Shown here: piece by piece, positions 31,447 through 43,400 of the stretch
How the letters are laid out: every line of letters begins with the position of its first letter
Numbering within the stretch: the stretch's first letter is position 1
Source of the DNA: Paratrimastix pyriformis
Lineage: Eukaryota; Preaxostyla; Paratrimastigidae
Reading direction: 5' to 3'
NCBI GenBank assembly: GCA_027972325.1
Contig: JAPMOS010000001.1
Span: 95,001 to 159,000 of the forward strand
DNA length: 64,000 nucleotides
Translations under genes and position numbers: made by a program
Notes under the pieces: model-generated
What the model was told of the DNA's origin: nothing
Database searches by the model: none
Seen by the model: only the letters and a program-made list of their open reading frames with translations

Positions 31447-34400
31447 CTGATGGATGGGGCGATTGGGGGTGGTGGTGGTGGATGGGCGGCGGCACGGACT
31501 TGCAGCGCCGAAGTCAAGGTCGGCTCCCAGCTCCCGCAGCCTGTCGACGGGCATGGCGGCGATCCGCTTGATCCACTGCCAGCTGTCCTGAACGGGCGCA
31601 TCGCCGGGGGGCGGCGGCGGGGGCGCGGCCAGAGAGGCCGAGACACTGGCCGTGGGTGGCAGACGGGTGGCGCTGGCGGAGCCCCGGGCGGCGCGGGAGC
31701 TGGCGAGCAGGGGGTTGGCGGAGGAGGTCCGGCTGGCCGCGGAGGTGGCGACCAGGGAGGCCGGGGTGCGGGCCGCTGGGGGGAGGAGAGAGGAGAGAGG
31801 GAGGGGTTTCGATGATGATGATGAATGGATGAATGGATGAATGGATGAATGGATGAATGGATGAATGGATGAATGGATGATGATGGCTGGATGACTGGCT
31901 GCCTGGATGAATGGATGAATGGATGACTGGATGATGATGATGACTGGATGATGTCGAAACTGGCTGACGGCGAGATGGTGGTGCTGACTCGGGAGGGAAA
32001 TAGAGTGGTGCCGGGCGAATGAGGGCGGCTGGGGGGCATTGGAGGATGACAACGGTTGGGCCAGCGGACCTTTGAGTGCGGGGGATGCCTGCCGGGCCGG
32101 GGCGGGCCCGCCAAACTCGGCCTCGACGGACTTGATGACCTGCGGCAGGTTGCGGATGATCGACAGCCAGAAGGGGAACGTTCCTGCGGGCCGCAGTGGG
32201 GGGATGGGAGAGGAGGGAGGGGGGTGGAGGAGTCGGAATGGTGAGTATCGGCTGCTGCACGCCGATGCGGAAGTGGAGGCCCGCGCCTGATGGTGCCGAT
32301 GGGTTATGATGATGCTGATGCCGATGCCGATGCCGATGCCGATGCCGATGCTGATGATGCTGATGATGCTGATGATGCTGATGATGCTGATGATGACGCT
32401 GATGCTGATGCTGATGATGCTGATGGTGATGGTGATGGTGATGGTGATGCTGATGGTGATGATGGTGATGACAAGACAGACCCTCGATGGTGACGGGGGT
32501 GGTGAGCGACTGCACGCCGATGAGGGGCGTGATACTGCGCAGGAGGGGCAGCTCGCAGTAGATGAAGGTGAACCCCGTGTTGATCGGCGGGAAGCCGGCG
32601 AAGTACACGATCACGTCGACCTGCGGAAATTAAGAGCAGATGGCACAACCGAGACAGGAGAACAGACAGCACAGCCACAGATAGCACAAAGAGCAGAACA
32701 GCACACAGACAGGACAAGAACGATTGATCATTGTGCCGAGGATGTGAGTCTGGGGATGGACGGAGAGAAAGACGGGCGAGAAACCCCCATGTCAATCCAG
32801 CGTGCGCTTTCATCTGAACGAGCAGGCCATTGGGCCCACCACCACACACACACGGTGACGAGAGGGCGGAGCGGGGGAAGGGCAGATAGGGTGCCATCAC
32901 GGACCTCGCAGGCGACGGGCGACGGGGGCAGGACGAACTTGAGGGCGTGTCGATGGGCATCGGCCTTGACATCGCGCACGGTCAGGTTCATCTGGCGGAA
33001 GAAGAGCTCCACCTGGAGGGGGACAGGGGGAGGGGGGGGTGAGGGGGATATCGATGGTCAGTCAGAGGGCCGGAGGAAGGGCAGAAACACCAGAGGGCAG
33101 GGTACCCGCAGGGGGGAAGGGTGCAGGAAGACAGTCGATGGTGATGGTGGTGATGATGATACTGGATGATGACGATTAGATGATGATGATGCTTGGATGA
33201 TGACTGGGTGCTGATGCTGATGCCGATGCTGATTGGCGGGGCCAGCAACAGACCCTCGCGGCGCCCCATCTCCGGTCCACCTCGCAGGCCGCGACCGCGG
33301 CAGGCAGGGCGCTGGCCGTGGTGGCCGTGGTGTGGGCCCCAGCGGCCGTGCCCAGCCGCCCCGTGCTGACGCTGTGGCGCGGGGGCAGGTCCGATCGGGC
33401 GGCAGCGAGGGAGGACCGATCGGACATGACGGCGGACATGCAGGGCGGGCCGGCCGCCTCGTGGGCCAGTGCAGCCGTGCCCAGGGGCGGGACGGGCGGG
33501 CTCACGGGGGTGGCCGTGACGTCGGACGTGTGGACAGGGAGGGCCGACCCGACCCGGGGCGTGGGACCTGCTCCGGTCTCCTCCTCCCCGACCAGCTCCT
33601 CCTCGGGCGCCGGCGAGGGGGTCGGCGGGGCGGCGGCTCCGGCCGGGGGAAGGTCCTCCTCGGGGTCCTCGGGGTGGATCTCCATCATCGAGGTCAGCTC
33701 GACCTTGGTCCCGCCACAGATCAGCCCCATCCGAATCGGCATGTCCACGAAGGTGGGCGGCTGGACGACCCAGTAGCGCGCCGGGACGACGCACTCGGCA
33801 CCCGCCTCGCCCATGATCAGCACCAGCTCGGCGCTCAGGTAGGCCACGGTCCCGTTGTCGGCGGTCGTGGGAGGCCGCTGCTGGGGCATTCGGACGGTGA
33901 CCGCGTTGCGCGACTTGGCCAGAATCTCGAGAACGCTCGGCGAGCCGGGCTCCAGGGCCGGGGCCGGGACGGCCCGGTTGTACAGGCGGCACTGGACGGC
34001 CGAGACATCCTCCAGGTGGTCGCCGTTGATGGTGACCGTGATCGGGTCCCGGTACGAGCCGCAGGGCGGGGTCAGGACCCCGCTGGCCGGGAAGACGGGC
34101 GGCGGGTAGAAGAGGATGGTCGGCGCGGGGCCCGCGAGGTAGTCCGACCCGCCCGAGAGCGAGACCCGCATGGTGTAGGGGCTGGTCAGGGGCAGGGTCA
34201 CGTTGGGGAAGCAGAACAGGCCCTCGGGTGACATCGACCCGGCCACCTGCAGCGGGGCCCCCGAGAGCAGGGGGTCCGTGTGCTGCAACAGGGCCCGGAT
34301 GTCGGTGGTGACGGGGGCGCCGGTCTGGGGCGACTGTCCGTGGATAATGCAGAGCGCCTCGTACAGGGCGGGCGCGGCCTGGCCGTCCAGGCCCACGGTG

Positions 34401-37400
34401 AAGTTGTGCGGGCCGGGGTGGGCCAGCCGGGCCGGCTGACACTCGGGCTGCAGGGCGAGCGAGGGCGGGAGCACCAGCATCTTGGAGCAGTCAGGCATCA
34501 GGGTGACCCCCTCCAGCAGCAGCGCCACCCGCACCACGGAAAAGGCGCCCTCGGCCAGGGCCACCTCGCGGGTGACCCACTGCAGCTTGTCGTTTTCCAG
34601 GACCCCGACGGGCACGGTGTAGTGCAGGTCGGCACCGGCCACGGCCTCGATGGAGACCTGCAGGGAGGCGGGGATGCCCTCGGCCTGCCGGTTGGCAATC
34701 ATTGTGCGGAGACCCTCGAAGGTGCCCAGCAGGGTCACGGTCGTGTTGCCGTTGCCCGTCACAATCTATGGAGGAGGAGGGGGGGGGGGGGGGGGGGATG
34801 GAGAGAGGGGCGATGGGTAGAAACAGAAAGAAAAAGTCAGGATGACAGCGCAATCTGTGGGGGGATGGAGGGAGGAAGGGATGGGCAGGGGGGGCAGCGG
34901 AAAGAGAAGATGGAAAACTAAGTCAGGCAGAGCAGCAGCGCAATCTCTGGGGGGATGGATGGGGGAATGCTGCTGTTGCCGGGGTGGGCTGGGAGGGCAG
35001 GGGGGACAGGAAACCAAAGTCAAGAAGACAAGAAGAAAGCGCGAGTGGGCAGAAAATGGCTGGCGGGGGACGTGCGAGGGACGGGCCTTGGGGGTGAGGG
35101 CGGCCACACCCGGGGCTTGGAAGACGCGCAGCTCGGTCGGGGCCGTGACGGGCCAGCGGGCCCCCGTGGCGTAGGACAGCTGCACGGGCAGGGGCACGTA
35201 GGGACCCTGCTTGACGATGGCCTCACGGAGGGGCTCCGACAGGTGCCCGGAGATGGTCCACTGCACCATCTCCGGCCGACGCGGGTGGCGCGCGGGCTCC
35301 GAGAGGACCAGTCCCTCGGCGGCCATGTTGGGGCCCAGCCCGAACTGGATCGAGGGCACCAGGTCCCGGGGCAGGGCGTACCGGGCGCAGACGGTGCACT
35401 GGAAGGTGGCCTCGGCCATCAGGGGCAGGGCCGGCGGGCTGAGGGCTTCCAGGGTGGGCGCCTCAAACAGGCACACCGTGCCGGCCGTCACAAAGCCGGC
35501 CTCCTCGGGGTCCCCGATCTGGCTGCCCAGCAGGGCGAGCGCCAGGGGGCTCCGCTGGCCAAGCGGCAGGGCCCCGCTCGACAGGGCCACCCGGCGCGGG
35601 GTCAGGACCAGGGTCCCCGCCCCGGTCCGCTTGCAGTCCATCAGCGGGGCCGCGTTAATGTCCTTCTCCCAGGCGGTCAGCACGGCGCGGAAGCGGTCGC
35701 CTTCGGGCATATCCTCGACCTGCAGCGGGATGGTCAACAGGCTGCCGGCGGGCATCCCCGGGGTGTTGTCGCCGGGCAGGGGGTAGCAGAGGTCCGTGGG
35801 CCCGCTGAAACGGGGCTGCTTGTGGATGGGCAGGCGGGCCGTCAGGGGGAAGGTCAGCAGGGGCGGAATCTCCTGGTTGGTCGGGTTGCCCCCGACCCGC
35901 ACCGTCAGGGGCATCAGCAGGACCGTGCTGTCCATGGGCCAGTCCAGGTTCCACTGGGGCAGGGGCGGCATCCGAGCCATCAGGTGCCCCGTGGCCACGT
36001 CCAGATCGGCCTCCAGGTACAGCGCGAACCCGTGCGAGACGGCCGGGTCCCCGCCGACCAGCAGCGAGATGGGCAGGCCCGTTGAGAAGAGCAGCTGGAC
36101 TGAGGCTCCCGCCAGAAAGACACTGAAAGGGCTGCCCGGGCTGTTGCGGGGTACCATCAGACTCTTGGGGCCCAGCAGGGTGAACTTGGATGTTGGCAGA
36201 CACATCAGCTCGGGGTGCCCGTCCAGGTAGTTCATGCCCCCGTTCTGGTCGGAGGGGAAGAGAGGCGGGGGCGGGGCGGGGCGGGGCGGGGCGGTGAGAA
36301 CGGAAGAAAGGACTGAACAAGGGAGCTGGCCGCAGGACACAGATGAAACACACGCAACCGCATACAGACAGATGGCACAGACAGGACAGACAGCACATGA
36401 CAGACAACACATGACAGACAGCTCGTGACAGACAGCTCGTGACAGACAGGACAGGGCAGACAGGACAGGGCAGACAGGACAGGGCAGACAGGACAGGGCA
36501 GACAGGACAGGGCAGACAGGACAGGGCAGACAGGACAGGGCAGACAGGACAGGGCAGACAGGACAGGGCAGACAGGACAGGGCAGACAGCACAGGGCAGA
36601 CGGACAGGACAGACACATCTTTGTAGACAGACAGCACAGACACACCCCGACACACCCACACAGCAGGCCGACATACGGACGATGGACAGCGAGACGGCGA
36701 AGCGGGCCGCGGGGGGCAGGCTGGTGGCCAGTGCGGTCTTCCAGACGATGCCCTCGGGGACCACCTCGAGCTGGGACTGGTCCACCTCGAAGGTTGTTGC
36801 CAGGCGGCGGCCCGGCGAGGGCGCGGCGGCCCCCGGGGCGGGCGAGGGGGACGTCAGGGTGGACGGGTCAGCGCGCAGGAGCAGGTGGGGCACGAGGCGC
36901 CGGCCCAGGTTGGCCACGAGGGTCTCCATTGTGGGCACCCCGAAGAGGACCCGCTCGGGGAGCCGGTCGAGACTCAGGACACCCGGGGCGGCCTCGCGCA
37001 CCTGGACCCGGTCCTGGTTGTAGCAGGTCAGCAGGGCTGCCTCCCCGCCAGGGCCCTTGCGCAGGGCCAGCTTGTGCTCCTCGACCACCAGGGTCACCTC
37101 GATCGGCTGGGTGATGTGGTGCACGGCCAGGGGCAGGGCGGGGCACAGGAAGGTCACCGTGTTGGGGTCGGCCAGGGTCGCCTCAGCCTCGGCCAGCTGC
37201 TCGTCAACCTGCAGGGTCACCCGGACGTTGACCAGCTTGGCGCGCCGCTTGCCCTCACGGATCAGCTGGAAGGCCTCGTACAGGGCGGCAAAGTCCCCGT
37301 GCAGGGCGACCTCGGGCCCGCCCTTGGCAGGAACCACGGCAGGCACGACTGAGTCGAGCAGGGTCGGGACGGTGTAGTAGGCCAGGGGGCAGGGTGTCGA

Positions 37401-40400
37401 GATCCGGTTGGAGCCGCCCTTGGTGAAGGAGACCCCGGCCGTCAGGGCGCAGGCGGCCACGTCGGGGCGGGGGCACGGGGGCAGCGTGCACCGGACGCGG
37501 TAGTCGAAGGGCCCGCCCGGCGGGCAGTCCAGGCGCTCCAGAGTGGGGGCGGTGGTGCTCGCAATGGACTCGCCTGAGCTCAGCGCAAAGACGACGTCCA
37601 CGGGGCAGTTGGCGGGCAGCGGGTTGCCCGTGCGCAGGCTCAGCTGCACCGGGGCGCCCGTCGAGGGGATCAGGAGCGGGCTGGCCGTGGCCATCGAGGG
37701 GGCATCGACAATGCTCAGTGTGCAGAGCGGCACCAGCATGTTCGGGGCCAGCCCGGCCACCAGGGTGCAGAATTGGCCCAGCGGGAATGCCTTGGGCACG
37801 TTCAACTGCACCCCAATCTCGGACTCGGACAGGCAGCGGCACTGGGGGGCCGCCGCGGCGGCCAGGGGCAGCGGGGCCCCGTCAGGGCCCAGGGCCGAGC
37901 AGGCCAGCTGGGGCACGTGGACGGGGAACCAGCGCCCGGGCACCGTGAACACCACCGGGTCGCGCGGATTCAGGGGCAGGGTCAGCTCGGGGGGCGTGAA
38001 GACCGGCTTGCGGTACATGGTGAAGACCAGGCCCATGGGGAAGTGGAACCCGCCCAGCCGCAGGCCCACCTGCAGGGTGACCGAGGGGCTGGCCGCATCG
38101 GGGAAGGGCCACTGGGGGTCGGCATACTTGGGCAGCAGGAATTCAAGCGCCTGGCCGTCGGGCTGCAGGGTGGCCTCGCTCTGCACCAGGAAGGGCGCCG
38201 ACCCGCGGGTGGTGGGGCCCTGCAGGGTCACCAAGACCATCTCGCCGCGGACAAACAGCTCGCGCAGCCGGGCGGCCCGCAGGACCACGGGCAGGGTGGC
38301 CTCGGGGTTGGCCACGGCCCAGGTGGGCTCCAGGGGCTTGGCCGGGGTGGCCACGGGGCGCGGGATGCAGGTCAGCCGGGCCTCGCCATCCACGGGACCC
38401 TGGGCGTCCGTCAGACAGATGGTCATCCGGTACTGGCCCGTGGGCAGCTGGTCGGGGCGCCACTCCAACCCGGCCGGGGTGACGGCCAGCCGGTCGCGGA
38501 TCTCGAGCGGGGCCGAGGGGGCCATCGCCCCATCGAGTGGCTCGGCGGCCGTCAGCTGCAGGCGTGGCTTGAGCAGGCTCGCGTAGGGCCCCAGGGTGCC
38601 CAGGCCCGACATGGCCACCCGAACCACGGGGGTCCACTCGAGGTGATCCACGCAGAGCATGCCCAGGTCGAGATTGCCCATGCGCACCATCCCCGAGTCG
38701 TAGCATGCCAAGGGGGCGTTGTCGCTCCGGGCCAGGGGCAGGGCGCGCCCGAAGACGTAGAGCGAGAGCTCCAGCGGTTGCACGCGGCCGTCCGGGGGCA
38801 TGGGCAGGGCCGGGCAGGTGAAGCAGAGGTTGGATGCGTTCCGCAGGGCGGCCGCCACCATGACGGGCGGGTCGGGCCGGTCGGCGCCCACGTGGACGGC
38901 CACCTGGAGGGCCTCGGCCGCCTGGGCCTTCTCCTCGGGCCCCAGGTTGCCGAAGGACTGCAGCGCCTGCCAGAGCGAGCTGAACTCACCCAGACAGGTC
39001 ACCTCGACCCCGCCCCGGGAGGGCACCAGGGGCGGGGTGATGGCGCCCAGGGGGCGAGGTTGCGAGTAGATATAGAGAGGCCGGGGGGCCTCGGCCGGCT
39101 GGGCAAAGCCCGTCAGCAGGGAGACCTGGACGGTGCACCGACGGGCACCCGTGGGCATGGGTGGCAGGGTCGCCTGGACGATGCAGCCCGGGGCAGGGGC
39201 CCCGCTCTCGAGGGGCAGGATGACGGCCTTGGTGGCCTTGAGCGGCTTGGCCCCCGGCAGGTCGGTCTGGAGGCGCATCGAGACGGGGCTGTCGGTGGGC
39301 GGGTCGCGGGCCTCGGCCGAGGTGGCCAGGAAGACCGCATCCACAGTCTGCCCGCCGAAGAGCACCAGGGGCGGGGTGACATGGTGCAGCAGGGGCAGGT
39401 CGACCAGCACCAGCGAGCCCACGGTGGCCGTGTTGTTGGGGGCGAAGGTGACGGCCAGGGGGTGCGGCTGGTTCGAGACGACCGCGCCGGGGTTCTGAAG
39501 GACGACCTCCACCTGGCTGGTGCTCACCCGGGTGGCCGTCAGGATGGCCGCGGGGCAGTCGGCCAGCCGGGCGATGTACTCCTCGCTGGCCGCGGGGAAG
39601 TCGCGCCCCTCGAGGGTCACCGCCAGCGAGCCCTGGCTGGGCCGGCCCAGGAAGAGGGTCTCCGAGAGGACCAAAGACGGGGTCCGCCAGAGCTGGAAGG
39701 ATACCTTGGACGGGGGAATCTCATGGCGCAGGGCCCCGACTTGGACCACGACCCGCAGGGTGGCCAGCGGGGCGTCGCCGCCCTTGGAGCCCTCGTCGGC
39801 CGGCCCCAAGTCCTCCATGGAGACCCGCGGCCCGTTGACCAAGAAGTGGGTCCCGTCCCCATCCAGGACGGGTGTCTGCAGGGGGCTCGCCCAGACGGCC
39901 CCGCTCCGGGCGGCCCGGCCCGACCGGATCCAGCCGACCTGCACCGGGGCCGCCTCGCAGACCTCCCGCAGCAGGCGGCCAAGCATCTTCACCTGGAACT
40001 CCCCCGAGGACTGCAGCACGGCCCAGGCAGGCTCCAGGCCCGTCACCAAGGGACGCGGGGTGCAGAGCAGCTGCACCACCCCGGCGACGGGCTGGCCGGC
40101 CATCAGTTCGACCGTGATCGAGTACCGGCCGGGGCCTAGGGCCGCCGGGCGCCACTCCAGGCCGCGCTCGGTGACCTTGAGCTCGGGCGGTACAATGTCG
40201 CGCACCACGGGGCCCGAGGGACCCTGGCACTCGAGGTGCATCTTGGGGGCCATGTTCCCCCGGGCCGCCAGCAGGCCCTCCAGCGCCGTGACGCTGAGGC
40301 GGACCGACTCGGGGAGCTCCTCGGCACAGACGTGGGCCGGCTCGATGGCGCTGAGCCGGAGCTCGGAGGACATGTAACAGCCGAAGGCGGCCCCGGCGGC

Positions 40401-43400
40401 CCGCTGCAGGGGGTACGTCAGCCCACACAGGCGGACCGAGAGCCCGATGGACTGGGGGCCGGCGCCGGCCGGGAAACGGGGCAGCTCGGGGACGGTCAGC
40501 TGACACGAGTGGCCCTCGGGGTGCAGCTGGGCCTCGCAGGGGAGCGTCTTGGCCTCGGCCCCCTGGCCGATGGTCAGCAGCAGGGTCACGGCATGGCTGC
40601 CGGTCGTCGTGCGGTTGAGCAGCCCGCGGAGACCCTGGAAGTCGCCCTCGAGGGTGACCTGGGTGCCGCCCGTCGAGGGGACCAGGTTCGGGGTGGCCTT
40701 GTGGAGCAGGGTCGGCGGGTCGAAGATGACGAAGGATCCCTCGGCCGTGCGGACGGGGCCCACCCCGTGGCTGGCGTACGACAGGGCGAAGACGGGCGAC
40801 AGGGGCCCGGCCGTCTTGATGGCGCTGACCATGGCCGGGGCGAGGGGCGGCAGGGCGAAGGACATGGTGTACTGGTCGCTCCGCCCGGGGATGGGCTCGA
40901 ACCGGGGCGGCGGGCTGGAGAGGTCGACCGACAGGGCGTTGATGCCCCCAATGGACGGGGTCGAGAAGGTCAGGGTCACGGGGGCGCCCTCGGGAGGCAT
41001 CACGCCGCGCAGGGTCATTCGCAGGGGCCCGCCGGCCACCCCGATCTGGGCCGGTTCGATGGACTCGATCAGCGGGGGTGCGTACAGGGTCAGCCGGCCC
41101 AGCTCGACCCGGGTCGGAGCCTCGGCCTCCGTCGACCGGGGCACAAGCAGGCCCACCGGGTATGCCCCCGGGGCCAGCGTGTCCAGGGCCTCCTGGGGCA
41201 GGCTCCACTGGGCCACATTCTGGCTGGCCAGGCCGGCCGTCAGGCGCACCTCGCCCACCGTCACCTGCCACGAGCCCGCGGGGGCCTCGGAGGCCACCAG
41301 GGCGGGCAGCTCGACGCCCAGAGCCGCCTCGGCCGCGATGGGCAACACCCGGTGGAGCAGCCGGAAGCCACTCACACCCGCGACTTCGAGTACGGGCAAC
41401 TTGGCGGGCCGGGGCGTGACGTAAGCATCGCCCAGCCGCAGGCGGCACTGCAGCAGGGCCGGCAGCTGAGGCGGGAAGGTGGGCGGCAGGGTCACCTTGA
41501 CCAGGGTACCGTCCTCGATCGCCTCGGCGGCCAGGTCCACCTCGGCCGGGGCAATCTCCTTGGATCCGGGCCCCTGGGGCAGGGCCTTGACCAGCGCCCG
41601 AATGACGGTGCTGCTGGCGGCCGGGGTGCTCATCCGGACCACCAGCGGGATGGGGTCGGCCCGGGGCCCGCCAGGCAGCATCAGCAGGCCCGGGGCGACG
41701 CCCACCAGGACGGGCGGCACGAAGATGGGCACCTTGAGGGCCCCCGCGAAGACGGCCAGGGCGGCCGGGCTGCCCGGGCCCACCAGCTGGTCGCCCGACA
41801 TCACGGGCGAGATGGTCATCAGCACAAAGCGCGGGGTGCCTTCCTCGCCTGGGGCCGGGGCGGCCGCCGCCGCGGCCGGGCACAGTTTGCGATGGGCCAC
41901 GGGCACCGTGAGCTCGACCACCATGCCCTCGGGCCGGGCGGCCCGGTCCTCCGTCGGCTGGGCCAGGATGGGCTCGGCGGCCGCCACCCAGCGCTGGTGC
42001 TGGCCGGCCGCGGCGGCAAGTTGGGGATCCTGGGCCGAGCCGATCCATGCGGGGTCCTTCAGCCGGGCCAGCAGTTCCAGGGCTGCCTGGGCCGCAGCCG
42101 GCCGGGCGGGCAGGGGCAGGGCCAGCGACGAGATGGTGCTCGACTGGGGGGTGGGCACGGCCGTCGGGTCGGCCACGGGCCGGGTGAACGGGGCCCAGCG
42201 GAGGGCCAGGCCCGTGGCGGGCAGGAAGAAGGGCCAGCTGGCCGCAAGGCGGAGCGAGACGGGCGCGTCGGGGTTGCCCGGGTCGGGCGAGACCGAGGGC
42301 AGAACCTGTTCCCCGGGGGTGAGGATGACAGCCCCCGGGACGGGATGGTGGGAGGGGAGAGAGGGCGGGGGAAGGGGCGCATGAGCGGGGGAAGAACGCG
42401 GAGATTTCACGCTGATCGGCTTACGACGGCAAGCAGCAACGTCTCAGCAGCATCGTCATCATTCAATCATCATCATCATCCAGTCATCATCATCACATTG
42501 TCTGTGACAGACATTGGGCTGGACGGCGATCACCCGTGGGGGCGGCGCCACGAGGGCCACGGGTGTCATACCGCCCCAAGCCTCGGCCGGGTCCTGCCGG
42601 GGGTCAGTCCCCAGCAACCGCATCCGGACCCAGGCACAGGCGGCTCGGGCCAGGGGGATACCCGCACGCAGCTGCACCCGGGGCGGCTCGGCCAGCCGGA
42701 CACGGGCCGGCCCGGCCGCCTCGATGTTGATGATGGGGTTGAGCACGCGGTACGAGGGGTCGACACAGTCCACGGCCACGGCCCGGACGCACTTCGGGTC
42801 GATGCGGGCCCCGTACAGGAAGACGCCGTCCGGGGGGGCGGAGGTGGGAGCCGCCGCCCCGGCCCGGTCGTCCTCCAGCGAGGCAACGAGGCCGGTCGGC
42901 TCGAGGGCGAGCAGCAGGGGCGGCAGGGCAAACTGGAGTGCGAGAGGGGTCGCGACGAAGGGCGACCTGTGGGGAAGGGGGGGGGGGGGGGGGGGGGGAT
43001 ACAGATGATGAGGATCGGGCGGGTAGGTGGGGATGGAGACGACACAAAACGAAGTGTGCCGGCGGTGGGTCAACATGGGGGGATTGCCGGGCGTGCTATA
43101 ATAAAATCATCCCGGCTTGGGCAGGGCGGCTGAGGCAGCGGGGCGGCGGACCCGTTGATGGAGCAGAGCAGCCGGGCCTCGAGGGTGTCCCCCTTGGCGC
43201 GGGAGGCCGCATCGAGGGCCACCTCATACGAGGGCAGTTCAACTGCCCAAACCAGCCACCAGCAGCAAAGAAACAGCACGCGCGGTGAGCCCGGGGCGGT
43301 GGGGGCAGTGCAGATATGTTCATGCCGGGGGTGAGATGGGTGGTGGCTGGGGGGCGGGGTACGCCGCAGACCCATGCAGGTCCGCTCGACCATATCCGAG

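Noticed and set aside
36234-36660. Coding use of the 14-bp GACAGGACAGGGCA array as a Cys/Leu/Pro repeat protein on the minus strand
   Set aside because: It lies between a GTCCGT donor at 36680 and an acceptor before 36244 that join flanking exons in phase, so it is intronic.
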